Shown here one piece after another: positions 35,930 through 47,478 of a stretch of 64,000 nt of DNA. Made by a program: the position numbers and the translations under genes. The stretch covers positions 186,001 to 250,000 of the forward strand of contig JAIQDT010002060.1 in assembly GCA_021521415.1 (NCBI GenBank), given 5' to 3'. Source of the stretch: Bidens hawaiensis. Its lineage: Eukaryota; Streptophyta; Magnoliopsida; Asterales; Asteraceae. Position 1 is the stretch's first letter. Each line of letters opens with the position of its first letter. Under the pieces are notes generated by a model. It worked only from the letters and a program-made list of their open reading frames with translations, searched no databases and had not been told where the DNA came from.

Positions 35930-36190
35930 ACTGTAGGCGAAGTTGTGGATAACTTCGCTTAAGTCTTAACTTCGCTGATTCTTAACTTCGCTCCCTTTTT
36001 AAATTCGCCTGAAAAGGCGAAGTTGAGAATAACTTCGCTTAAGTTAAGCGAACTTGTGAGGTAGGCGAAGTTGTGGGTAACTTCGCTTAGGCGAACTTGT
36101 GAGGTAGGCGAAGTTGTGGATAACTTCGCTTAACCTTATATCTTCGCCGAAACCCTACGAAAAGTGACGGCAACTTCGCCTGATGAACAC
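35930..36190. repeat. Leader cluster of GGCGAAGTT / AACTTCGC motifs
   Basis: About a dozen copies in both orientations within 260 bp, often paired as AGGCGAAGTTGTGGATAACTTCGCT so that neighbours can form hairpins. The cluster includes a partial tandem duplication (GTGAGGTAGGCGAAGTTGTGG twice). It lies in the 5' leader, just before gag. Confidence 0.8.
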
Positions 36191-36368
36191 GATGGTTTTG
36201 CAGGTTTGATTTTTGGATTTTGCGAGGTTTGTGAAGGTGTTATGGGTTGTTTATGATGGTGGGAGGTGAGTAGGACACAAAAACTCGGTAAACTCGTCCC
36301 GCGAATAATCGAACGGAACGATTTCTACACCCGCGTGATAATCTTGAACCACACAATCACGAGCAATT

Positions 36369-36380
36369 GCTCTGTTACCA
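36369..36380 (-). other. Primer binding site of the Sirevirus-like element
   Basis: Minus strand TGGTAACAGAGC, one mismatch from the initiator-Met tRNA site, two bases from the 5' LTR. Confidence 0.8.
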
Positions 36381-36382
36381 AT

Positions 36383-36799
36383 TGTAGGTTCCCAGCCGGA
36401 TCTACACGGAATATCTCGTTCTACGTAGGTGCGGAATCCCTACGTAAGACGTTACGAGCATAGAAGACGATATACGTTAACACGATCGAACACACGTTAC
36501 AATAAACAAATACTCGTTGTATTGCAACTGGAAACACGTGATATCAATGATCACCGATTACACAACACGTTAACTGACTCGTACAATCAAAAAAACCCGT
36601 TCTAAGCCGTAACCTAGCCATATATAAACACGACAACTTCGCCTGGCATGTTCAGGCGAAGTTGTCCCTAACTTCGCTTAGTTCATAAGTTCGTCTGTAT
36701 CAGCGAACTTGTGAGCTAACTTCGCTTACATCCAAATACAAATCTAACAAACTCGATTACAGACACTTGACACTGAACTACTGACATCATGTACCAACA
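36383..36799 (-). repeat. Sirevirus-like 5' LTR (417 bp)
   Basis: Differs from the 3' LTR by about four substitutions (for example ACACGG versus ACATGG and GTTCGTCTG versus GTTCGCCTG). Carries the same TATA-like box and perfect hairpin (36632-36666). Confidence 0.93.
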
Positions 36800-37193
36800 T
36801 TATGAACCAGTTTTTAAAGCGTAACTTATGTTAATTTACGATCGTTTATGTTTGTGAACTGTTCGTTTAGGTTTTACACAAATCAACATAAACGTACACG
36901 AACATGTTTATTTTTTAAATAAACGAACATGAAAACAAATATCTGTTCGACTAAGTGATCGTGTTCAATTTTGTTTAAAGTTAAATGAACAAACACGAAC
37001 ATGCCCTTGTTCTATTGGGTTCGTAGACCTTGTTTGGCCCAGCTTATTATATGAAGTCAAAAGAGGAGACGGGTGCGGGCAGCCGCCCCAGCCCGGTTAA
37101 GATTTTTGTTTAATAAGACGCAAACCCTAGTTGTTTCTCTCTCTCTCTCTCTCTCTCTCTAGCTTTAGAACCTGTGTATTACACGAGATTTGT
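36800..37193. repeat. Tandem duplication, segment B (copy 1)
   Basis: Matches 37802-38190, with a longer (CT)n run at about 37135-37160. The first five bases are the right-hand target duplication of the retroelement. Confidence 0.88.
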
Positions 37194-37801
37194 CTATGTT
37201 TTTCAATTGTTTGTGTCCATTTACGATTGTTCAAATATGTTCATTTAAGTTTGTTTATCTTTGTTTAGTTATGTTCAATACTTAAAAACCCGTTTTTCTT
37301 GTACCAGATAGGACTAAAAATGGTACAGCTAGTTGAACTGGTTTGTACCGAGAGGTTCAACTTGTTTGAATAGCTTACCCTATAATTTGATATAAATGCA
37401 ACTTCAACTCAACTAATAACCAAGATGTACATGATTTCATAATAAACAACAATCCAATAGTTAATCGATAATCAAAAAATAATCCAAAAACACTTGATTT
37501 GCATACAAAGTTATTGAAGCTTCAATAGCAGTTTACTCGATTGTGTTTTCTTCACTCGTAAGCTTCAATAGCAGGTCTTTCAATTGCCAATTACCAGGAC
37601 GGCAAAAAAAAATGGTCTTTGGTTATAATCACTAGGGTAAAATATTTTCTATTTAGAAAGATATAGGCCGCAAACTGTAACAAATCTCTTGGGCTAAAAT
37701 CAGTTTAATGGTTTGAACCGATATTTTAGTAAACTGCCTTCGAGCTCAAAATATTGAGCCCTGTATGAAATCCAGTAATACCAGTTTAACCGGTCGGTAT
37801 G
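37194..37801. repeat. Tandem duplication, segment A' (copy 2)
   Basis: Nearly identical to 25625-26233. The A'/B' junction at 37797-37801 reads GTATG, uninterrupted. Confidence 0.9.
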
Positions 37802-38190
37802 AACCAGTTTTTAAAGCGTAACTTATGTTAATTTACGATCGTTTATGTTTGTGAACTGTTCGTTTAGGTTTTACACAAATCAACATAAACGTACACGAAC
37901 ATGTTTATTTTTTAAATAAACGAACATGAAAACAAATATCTGTTCGACTAAGTGATCGTGTTCAATTTTGTTTAAAGTTAAATGAACAAACACGAACATG
38001 CCCTTGTTCTATTGGGTTCATAGACCTTGTTTGGCTCAGCTTATTATATGAAGTCAAAAGAGGAGACGGGTGCGGGCAGCCGCCCCAGCCTGGTTAAGAT
38101 TTTTGTTTAATAAGACGCAAACCCTAGTTGTTTCTTTCTCTCTCTCTCTAGCTTTAGAACATGTGTATTACACGAGATTTGTCTATGTGC
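37802..38190. repeat. Tandem duplication, segment B' (copy 2)
   Basis: Nearly identical to 36805-37193; shorter (CT)n tract near 38135-38150. The duplication ends at about 38188. Confidence 0.88.
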
Positions 38191-38284
38191 AAATTAATAC
38201 GATGAATTATTTGAAATAAATAAAAAAAAACTAAATGTTAAGCATAAGAACATAATTATATAAAACATGTATTACAAATATATT

Positions 38285-38319
<35 letters not shown>

Positions 38320-40428
38320 TACAAGGAGTAAGAAGTTTAGAATTTACAAATTTGAGAAAAGTAAATAGGATTGCTTGGCAACTTTTTGAAGGAAATTGCC
38401 ATAAGCATGAGAGTAAAGTGGATTTTCAGTAGATGTAGTTAGTCTCTCAAAAGTAAATCTTCCGTTAAATAAAATAAGCCACCAAAAGGACTAATGTTCC
38501 TAACCACACAATGCATTTTTTCTGGCATTGGGCTTGTTGTTAAGCATACATTTTTTGTTGTGTATTGTTAATAAAATAAGATGTAAGATGACACAAACAT
38601 AAAGTTCAATATTAAAGCAATACTTGAATGCAAGATGCTAAGTTACAAAATGTGGCAAGTTTATATGTTTCAAAGTTGTAAATACTTGCACTTTAATCTT
38701 ATCGGTGACAGTTGCGCAATTGTCACGCCCAGTGCCTTCACATTTTTACCCATTGTTGCAAACCATAAGACATAATTTAAAACATATGACCATTTATTAT
38801 TTTTTATTATTTTAGTATAAAAGTTACAAATAAAAGAGCTCACTTGAGGCCAATACCACTGTGGCGTTAAAGTTTTAAAAGTTTGAAAATATAAGATGTT
38901 GATTCTGAGTCCATTGAAACATTAATTTTCATTGAAAATGTTTGATATGTAATTGCATAATAAATCAAAAAAAATTGGATAGGATAAATTACAATAATGA
39001 ATGCGTGATACATTTAATATAATCCATAAAACATTGATCAATTGCAACAGTAATATTCTCAATTAAAATTGTATTTTTATATACATATAAAGCAGATTAG
39101 AGAAGAGTTTCTAAAAACAATTCAGATTTTGTTATATTAAATAAATATTGGGTTGATTAGCTAGTAACAAATCCATTAAATTCATTTTTTTTTCTTTTGA
39201 TTAAATCAGTTTTTTTACATATGAAAAGATTTTTTAAAATAGAAAATATATATGAATACATATTTTTGTTGTTATGTTATAAAATACAGATATTAAGAAA
39301 AGTTGAGATATTAAGGACAGTGATATAATTTTTAGGTGAAAATGTAATCTAAGAAATTGTATATTATTATTAATGGTAAATTCTTTTTTATATTATTATG
39401 ACATTGTTATATATTATAAATTAAAATTGAGATTGGTTAAATATTTCAATTCCATTTTTGTTTTATTAGGAATTTTCCAATTTTAGAATATACAAATCTT
39501 TATTTATATGGAAAGTTCCTAAACTGCTAATAAAAGATATTAGAAATTTGAGCGGGAAAAATTAGCCAATAATGAATATGGGATTTTCACAAAATCCTCA
39601 TTTTTTTTTATTAGTATATAGGAGTGTGTGTGTGTGTGTGTAATCTTATGTACTTATCGGTTGTCACTCAATAAAGAATATATACCTAGTTGTCATTCGT
39701 GGACGTAGGTCAGTTTAGACCGAACCATGTTAAACCCTCGTGTTCGTTTATTGCTTTCATGTTTGTACTCAGTTTCATGTGTGTTAATCCGAACAAGTTC
39801 GTGTTTGTTCGGTTAGTTTACAGGCCTACTTGGAAGAATCTCTAATCTCCTTAGCAAGCTTAATGCGGTAATGGTGTGCGAAGATATTTGACTTGGTATG
39901 CTTCGACTTGTATCCGTTTGTTTGATTTATTTTGTTACATGCTACGTGATGCAAACGAAAGCTCACATAACATAAGATGGTAATCAAGACACACAATCTA
40001 GCTCAAACTAAGAAAAACGATAAATCCAAGATCCCATCTTATAGGAAGGGAGAACTAAATTCGAAAATTAAACAAGATAATGCAAAAAGGAAATAAAAAA
40101 TCTAAACTATTTAAATAAAAAAAAACCATCAAAATAAACAAGCCCCATCGGCTTGAATTGATCACTCCATCGGATCTTGTTTGTCCTCTTCGTCTCTTAA
40201 GCTTGCGTGATCCACCCACGTCTGGCACTAGCCTACTGACGGAGCCCAATTCGTTGACGATAAGGATGGTTCAGTTTGATCTGATCATGTGGTGGCTTTG
40301 AGAAGATTTATGGATAATACTTTATTGATTATTATCATACCCTTAGTATATGAATTTTGGTTTATTATTGGTTTATCCAGTATTTTGTTTTCGATTAGGG
40401 TTTATTCATGAAATGTAATTGTCCTTCA

Positions 40429-40467
<39 letters not shown>

Positions 40468-40639
40468 CCTAAAATAGTCACATAAGGTTTATATTTTTAT
40501 CCTGTAGGAAAAACCAATCCCCTTGTCCAATTAAGCTTATATATATGTATACCTATACACGATGCATGCATGCAATTAAAATTGAATATATTCATACTTT
40601 GGACGAGTTAATATGATCAGTGGACAGTGGGGACGTGGA
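38191..40639. other. Intergenic, no gene recognised
   Basis: AT-rich. Contains (TA)n at about 38287-38320, (TG)n at about 39624-39642, a GTTCGTTTA-type remnant at about 39735-39830 and (ATT)n at about 40429-40468. The short frame at 40055-40249 (minus) has a basic N-terminal part and a hydrophobic end with no family resemblance. Confidence 0.55.
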
Positions 40640-41344
40640 TAGGGGTGTTCATCGGGTTCGTTTTTCGGGTTTCGGGTTTTCCGGGTCGAGTTTTTCGGGT
40701 TTCAAAGTTTTAAATCTTGACCCGAAACCCAACCCAAATCTCTTACGGGTTTTTCGGGTTCGGGTTTTTTCGGGTTAGGTTAATCGGGTTTCGAGTATCC
40801 TAGAAAACAAACAAAACAAAAGAAAAAAAAACACAAAAAAAAAGAACGACAATGCTAAAATTAAAACAACATATTCTTCTTTGCTTATAACAAAATAATT
40901 AAATAACAAACCAACATAGCATGATAAAACAATTCAAAAGAAGAGTAAAACTAACTCGAGCCTTAATCATATTCAATCGGGCGTGATTTGGTTGTTCGAT
41001 TTCGGTTGCTATTAGTAATAAACGGAAAACATAAATTAATAATAAACAATCGATCCATAATAGTTAGAATGACAACAGTTAATTAGAGCTAGATTATGAT
41101 AACTTTAGTGGCTAAGACTTTAGCTTATTATACATAAAAATATATTTAATTTTAAAACTAGAAATTTATTCGGGTTTTTCGGGTTGACACGAAACTTATA
41201 AATCAAACCCGAGAACCAACCCAAATTACTTCGGTTCGGGTTAGTCTTTTATCGGATTCGGGTTCTTCGGGTCGGGTTAGTTCGGGTTCGGGCATGGGTT
41301 TTTTCGAGTCGGGTTTCGAATTTCAGGTAAAAGTGACAGCCCTA
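40640..41344 (+). mobile_element. hAT-like non-autonomous element, copy 1 (705 bp)
   Basis: Starts TAGGGGTGTTCATCGGG and ends AAGTGACAGCCCTA, flanked by the perfect 8-bp duplication GACGTGGA (40632-40639 and 41345-41352). Sub-terminal regions are dense in TTCGGGTT/AACCCGAA. No ORF. Reverse complement of 55282-55981. Confidence 0.9.
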
Positions 41345-41600
41345 GACGTGGAGATGAAATGATGACAAGGGATGAGCTTTATGATAAATTAACACATGCT
41401 TGAGCTTAACACATACTCCACATGTAGGCAATTCTAATGAGCACTTGTTTCATTTTCAACACACCAACTACTAAAAAAGGATGGAGTAGTGGTCGACAAA
41501 TTATCTCATGCTCACTCGTTAAATATTGAACACGTACCACAAAATATCAAATAGGTAGATGAACTTACATGACGTGTAATTTGACTATCAAAATTCTAAG

Positions 41601-42438
41601 TGAAGAAGCGTGTATCGACTTACTTGTATACGATCAACGTTCCTCGGGTACGAGTGTGCTATATCACCGATGGTTTTCCGAGATACGAGTTCTTTCACCT
41701 ACAAAACGAACAGTACCGTGAGCTTACCCCTCAGAAAGGAACAGAGTGGTCCTCTTTGGGGTAACCCTCCGGTGTGAGAATCAGATATTGTAGGAGAGGA
41801 TAATCAGGATGTGAAAATGAGTAAAGGACTTAGAATATATTTTCTTGCCTGCCTCCAACTGTGGAGGCGGCCTAGTATTTATAATGCTAGGGTTTCCAAT
41901 GATTTGGCTCAGACCCAATTAGGGCCTTTTTGGCCTCCTCCTATTGCTTCGCGCCACGTGCACTTAGGACACCTGGTGCTTTTTCATTGATTATTCTCTG
42001 ACCAAGGTATTTCACCTGACCCATGTGCCACCACATGGTGGCACATGGGCTTTGCTGAGTTGTCCACCCTTCATTGGCAGCTGTCAACATCAGCACATTC
42101 TTTATTCCTTAAAAGATACCTTCTGGAATGTTGTCTGATGAGTACAATCATGGTTGTCCTTATCCTGATTTGGATTAGACTATTGTCTTATTTGTTGTGT
42201 GTCGCTTACGCGCGGCCTTTATGCGCCTATCCCGGGGATGCGCAGGGTCTTCTCTTTATTCTCACACTAAATGTGTGTGTTGTGTGCATATGTGATATGC
42301 GCCACGCGCAGATGTTTCATGCGCTTGCGCATAGGTTTTGGCTTTGTGTCTTCATGACATCCTGATTTCAAGCCTCTTGTCTATATCTTGTGGGTTGACC
42401 CGCCCCGCTCGATGTTAAGGCGGGTGCATACCCCTTCA
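41601..42438 (-). repeat. Tat 3' LTR (838 bp)
   Basis: TGAAGAAGCG...ACCCCTTCA. Keeps an intact TATA-like TTATAAATA (minus strand, about 41876-41884) and a perfect 14-bp inverted repeat, CCCATGTGCCACCA and its complement, at 42020-42049. Confidence 0.93.
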
Positions 42439-42449
42439 AGCCCCCCAGT
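42439..42449 (-). other. Polypurine tract of the Tat element
   Basis: Minus strand ACTGGGGGGCT directly before the 3' LTR. Confidence 0.8.
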
Positions 42450-42804
42450 CTAATGTGTGTCTTGTCTCGCGCGAGCGAGGTAAGATAGATATTAGACTTA
42501 ATAGTTTGCTTTTTCAATAGGGCTTGTTTTTTCTTTTTCTTTTCTTGTACGCGCTTTGCGCGAAATTCCATCCCTTTGGTTAAAACGAATCGTCAATGCA
42601 CGTGGTTGGTTGGTGTTGACATGCATCAGAGATGGAGACGTTATGTGTCAGACCTTTCGTGTGCTCGAGGTGCTACCGTGGCTTTTCACGTCTCCTCATA
42701 CAGTGTCAGGAACACGTGTCGCGCTTATGTTGACCTACGCCTGCGAGTGGGGGCGCGTGAGCGTAGATCTGATTATTACTTGTTTCTCTCTCTCTCTCCT
42801 GGGC

Positions 42805-42812
42805 CTATAAAA
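42805..42812 (+). promoter_or_regulatory. TATA box for the antisense ORF
   Basis: CTATAAAA on the plus strand, preceded by a (CT)n tract (about 42784-42798), 143 bp before the ATG at 42955. Position and context fit a plant core promoter directing transcription opposite to the retroelement. Confidence 0.55.
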
Positions 42813-42954
42813 CCAAACCTTTTGAACGGTTTTTTCTTCATCTCCATTGTCATTTTCAGAGCTTTTGGCTATCATTTACATTCTGATTAAGAGCTTTCGT
42901 CTTTGTCCCTGAATTCCGTGCTTAAAGTAACCATATTGTTCGATTCGCAATTGT

Positions 42955-45900
42955 ATGTCTGATAACCCAGACACCACAATTTCCCCAAGTAAAGGCCGTG
43001 TAAAATCAGTGGTTATGTCTACTTTGAAGAAAACCGGCAAGGGTACTCGGGTTGCCGAGGCCTCATCGGAGGAGGGAGGGAAGAACAAGGAGGTGAAGAG
43101 ATGGGATGAGATTCCCTGCAAGTTGAAACAACCTGATTTTGATAATCTCGTCGCCTCTCAGGGTTTTCTCCCTGAGTATGGTTGTCTGCTCCCGGCGACC
43201 GGGCAAACGGCGGCGGATCCTCCCGCCGGCTATATCTCTTTATATTCTCATTTTTTCACCCACTGTAATCTTCGTCTTCCGATGACGAGGTTTATAGGTG
43301 AGCTCCTCCAATTTTACGGGATTCATATATCTCAAGTCCATCCTTGTGGATTAGTGCGCATGACTCATTTTGAGTTCATGTGCAAAGCTCAGCGCGAGGA
43401 GCCCACCCCTCGGCGCTTTCAATATTTTTATAAGCCGAAAATCCAAGATTCGTGGTTCTCGTTCACACCGCGCAGTTAGAAGGTTAAGTGATGCACTGTT
43501 ACCTTCAAAAGCCTTCATGACTGGGCTGAAAAATTCTTTTATATCAAGGCTGGTGTTATTCCCATTCGTATAACCATGCGCGCGATCACTTCTGCGCCCG
43601 CGGATGACAATGTCCTTAAGAACCCAATGGGCACATGGGTTAAGAAGTTATCTGCTGAACCATCCCCCGCCAAGAATATTTGCGAGGAAGCGCTGGTGGG
43701 GGTTGGTATGAGCAAGAGGTGGACTGACAGCGAGACTGAGCCTGTCATCCGTGTTGATGGCTCAGGTGGGTTGTTTGTTCATTGCATTAATTCTGCGCGA
43801 GTATAATTCGTTTTGCTGATATCACTTGTCTTATTTTATGCAGACATCAAGGAATACATCCACGCCTCCTATGACGAGCATACGGAGGGTGGATCTGCTG
43901 CGCTGAACCCTGGGGAAACCGCCTTTCCTGATCGTTTTGACGATATCTTTATTCCTATTGACTTAGAGTTTTGCCTTGACAGCGATGTGCCTGGTAAGCC
44001 TTTGTATTTGTGCTTAGGCCCTTAGAATACCAAATTTGGTTTTATCACTTCTGTTTTATGACGAGCATACGGAGGGTGGATCTGCTGCGCTGAACCCTGG
44101 GGAAACCGCCTTTCCTGATCGTTTTGACGATATCTTTATTCCTGTTGACTTAGAGTTTTGCCTTGACAGCGATGTGCCTGGTAAGCCTTTGTATTTGTGC
44201 TTAGGCCCTTAGAATACCAAATTTGGTTTTATCACTTCTGTTGCGCGTATTGTAGATGCGCTCGCTAATTATGGGTTAGAGCCTGTGGAAGAGGAAGGGG
44301 AGGAGGCAGAAGCTGAAGCGCAAAAACTCAAGCGCAAGGCTAAAGGCAAAACTGGCGCAGGGGCCAGTAAAAAACAGAAAAAAGATGATGCCTCTGTTGC
44401 CCAGAATCTTCCTCCTACTCAAGTTAAGGGACTTGAGAAAACCAAGGGTTTTACTTCCAAGTTTTCCTCGTCTTCTTTGCCTCAAGGTGTGGGCAATCCT
44501 CCAGTCCACACGAGGTATGGTGCTGCCACCTCATCTTTGCGCGCGGCGGACAAGGGAAGCGGTGCTGCGCCTGCTGTTTCGTCTTCTCCAACAGGTATAC
44601 TTTGTTTATATTTTGTGGTTTTATGAGCGTGATTCTGATAGAGTTATTAATGAAGCTTTGTTCACTCAAATGTTTGTAGAGCCGGCAACGTTGGTGGCTC
44701 AACCTTAGGCGCAGCAAGGTGCCAAGGCTATGCCGAAGGTTGTTTTGAAGTCCTCTGTTTTGCCCTCAAAAAGGGGGAAAATGGACTTCATGGCGATGCT
44801 TAATTCGCGGACTGCGGTGCGCCAAGGTATTTATTGCGCTTTGATTGTCTGATTTTTTCCTTTAGTTCAAGTCATGAATCATTTCTCCTTGTTGGTTTTT
44901 TCATAGGAATTATAGCTGGCACACAAGCTGCTGGTGGCACTGCTAGCGCTGGCGCCGTTAGTTCTGCTCCTGCTCCGACAATACTGAATCTCCCCTCATT
45001 GGGATCACTAAGGAGCAGGAGACTATTTTTCGCGCTGCTCTAACAGCGTCAAGACCTCCCTCACCTCCTCCTGCGCGCAGCCCTCCTCGTGAGACTATTT
45101 TTGATTCTTCCAAATCGCAGGAGAAGAGACCTGTTATAGAGGATGATGAGGAGGTTAATTTTGAAAATTCTGATGGTGGCCGCGTAAGCCCTATAGCGCC
45201 ACGAGATTTCATGGCGCAGCCTTTTTCTCATGGGGCAGGCAGGAGCTCATCAGCTGGCGCTAATCTTTCTGCCGGTTCTCCTCAGGTATAAGTTTATTTT
45301 GCTCCGCTGTGCAGACTTCCAAATTAGTGTTTAGATAACTAAAACGTTTCTTTGCGTTGCTTTGTGTTTGTAGGGAGCCGATCACATATACCGCCCGAGC
45401 TGGAGTATCACTGAAGAGAGCTCATTCCAATCCTTGGGCGTATGTGAAGACTTTTGGGCTCACTCTGTTCCTCCAGCTGAAAGGAGGTTTCAAGAGGACC
45501 GCGCTCGCGTGGATTTGCTTAATGACCACCTTTTTGCTGGGTCTGCGTTTTTTGCTGCCTCCCAAGAGCTTCGCAATGATTATATAAAGGTACGTGATGC
45601 CCTTGAGGAGGCCAAGCAAGAGGCTAAGATTTCTGCTTGGAATCTTTCTGATGCCCGAGAGAAAGCTGAGAAACTCCAAGCAGAACTTAGCGAGAACTGG
45701 GCAAGTTCCAACGCTGCTTTTGTTAAGCGCGGGCTTGAGCTGCAAGCTGCGCGGGTGAAACTGCAAGTGGCAGAGGCAGATGCGACCAAGTATGCGCGTC
45801 GAGCGAGTGACCTGGAGTTGGCAGTGGAGGCGCATGACCAAACTGTTGCGCAGGTTAATACTGAAAAATCTTTATTGGAGAGTGAGGTTGCGCGCCTGAA

Positions 45901-46679
45901 GAAAGAGCTCGATGCTGCGCGAGCGGAAAAGAATGAAGCCTTGGCGGCAGCAGCGTCTGACAAAGAAGAGCTAAAACAAGCCAAGGAAACTGTTAAGTTG
46001 TTAAACTCTCAAATCCCTGCTCTTGAGACGTCTGTTTCTTCCCTCGCGCAGGACCGTCAATGGCTGATTTCACAGGGTGTGACTCGTTGCGCTTATGCCA
46101 TGAAATACTCAGACGAGTTTTAGACCCTTGTGATGGACTGTAATGCGGCGTCGCGCTTGGTGGGTCGGGCTGAGGGGTTTAAGGATGGTTATGAATATGG
46201 CATGCTAAAGAAGAATCCATCCGACTACCCTTATCAGCTCGACGCTGTCTGCGCTGACATGGCTGAGGTGGGGGAGAAGTACTTGAATACTCCAATTCCC
46301 ATCCTTGAGCAGGAATTTTAACCTTAATGAGTTTACTTGACTTATTTTCATAATCTTTTGTACTTATACTGTTCCTTGTGACTTGCAGATAGCCGCGCTT
46401 GTTGACCAGCCCGATCTTGGCGCTTTAAAGAAATTACTTGATGAATGTGAAGGGACTGGTGGCAATGATGATGGCGCGGGCAACGCTACCTCTGCCAGCG
46501 GCTCTGGCGTGGCCAAAGGACCTACTCCTGACGCTATCATGACAGAAGACGACTATATTCAAGACGAACAGCTTGATTATGGTAAGTTTGGAGATGACGA
46601 GGAGCGGGCTGCGCCAGATGCTGAGGAAGGAAATAATGATGAGGAAGATGAAGAGGCTGATATTAACATAGAGACTTGA
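42955..46679 (+). pseudogene. Antisense spliced ORF of the Tat element (putative gypsy-type transposon domain), degraded
   Basis: Exons by eye: 42955-43765, 43844-43993, 44256-44594, 44680-44826, 44907-45285, 45374 to about 46312, 46389-46679, with GT-AG borders at most junctions and matching phases. The N-terminal part (residues about 50-240) and the segment around 45380-45590 resemble the plant 'putative gypsy type transposon' proteins. A long coiled coil follows (45590-46080), then an acidic tail ending DINIET. Defects are TAG and TGA near 43478-43492, TAG in exon 4 (44707-44709), a frameshift near 44978 in exon 5, TAG near 46122, and a probable lost donor at the exon 6 end (CAG|GA, about 46311). 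Known in Tat elements as an antisense extra ORF; its function is not established. Confidence 0.75.
43873..44246 (+). repeat. 187-bp perfect-register tandem duplication of exon 2 and its donor
   Basis: GACGAGCATACGG starts at 43873 and 44060. The two units differ by one base (ATTCCTATTGAC versus ATTCCTGTTGAC). The second unit lacks a splice acceptor, so it probably lies within the intron. Confidence 0.92.
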
Positions 46680-47478
46680 AAAGCCCTTCTTGTTTTTTTT
46701 GTTTTTTTTTTGTGTTTGTAGTTTTTACCTCATCATTTGTAAATTTTTAAACTTCTATGTTTCGGAATGAAATTTTGTTTTTCCCTTATTCGCATCTTGC
46801 GCATTCCCAATTCAACTCTTTATATTGCATGTGTGTGCTTGTTGAATATAAGGTATGCTTACACATTGAAACTTGAACAAGGTTGTAAGGAAATTATTTT
46901 TACTTAATCCTTAACAGTTGTCATATTTCAAGTTATTTTGCGATATTCTGAATATGCTGACACGTGCCTTGGCATTTCATTATTCCTCTTTTGCGCGACG
47001 TTATCGTGCATTTATTATAGGGAATTATGAATGAGTTTTTTAGCCTTTACGTGTCAGTATGTGTTACTTTTCCTATATCCATTATAATCCCATGCGCGGC
47101 CCCGACCTGAGACCTTAACAACTATGCTTTGGCATGTGCTTTACCTTAGTTGTGCTTAGGTATTTTTATGGTCCAGCTGCGCAATACGTAGGATGGATGC
47201 TATGAGTAATTTGAGCTAAGGCTCATATTATTGGGCTAAGGCCCTAACGTTTTAGAGTTAAAACTCGTTAACGCGTCTGAGCTTGAAGCTCGCGCATGTA
47301 TGTTTTACTATGTTTTATTTTTAGTTTGATGTCAATACAATGTTATCATATTGCTCAAAATTAATAAAGGGAAGTGTGAAACATGTATGCAAAGGTAATA
47401 GAACGCATATTAAGAAAAAATAGAGCGTATCATTATTCATAATGGCTTAAAAAGCCTTGATTACAAACTTGACAACTT
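46680..47478. other. Non-coding spacer of the Tat element
   Basis: 800 bp between the ends of two convergent ORFs (antisense ORF and integrase). AT-rich; no frame. Presumably the 3' UTR of both transcripts. Confidence 0.5.

Larger units (their letters stand above)
26234..36799 (-). mobile_element. Complete Copia retrotransposon, Sirevirus-like, with extra 3' ORF
   Basis: Two 417-bp LTRs (26234-26650 and 36383-36799) differ at about 4 positions, so insertion is recent. The PBS (minus strand TGGTAACAGAGC) adjoins the right LTR and the PPT (CCAAGGGGGAGTC) adjoins the left one. Target duplication is GTATG (26229-26233) versus TTATG (36800-36804), one mismatch. Order in transcription direction: 5' LTR, leader rich in GGCGAAGTT motifs, gag with two CCHC knuckles, protease, integrase, RT, RNase H, 1.85 kb non-coding, a 449-aa ORF, 3' LTR. 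Large gag plus an env-position ORF fits the Sirevirus lineage. gag-pol is broken; the extra ORF is not. Confidence 0.92.

Noticed and set aside
39560..39624. Possible Helitron 5' end on the minus strand (TCCTATATACTAATAAAA)
   Set aside because: No matching 3' hairpin with CTAG was found to the left, and the base after the end is not T.
40055..40249. 64-codon minus-strand frame
   Set aside because: No homology recognised and no supporting signals; likely chance.
40650..40800. Telomere-like TTTCGGG/GGGTTT words
   Set aside because: Irregular CGGGTT repeats belonging to the hAT-like element ends, not TTTAGGG arrays.
42045..42365. 106-codon plus-strand frame, present again at 53460-53780
   Set aside because: Falls inside both Tat LTRs; duplicated because the LTRs are, with no protein-like features.
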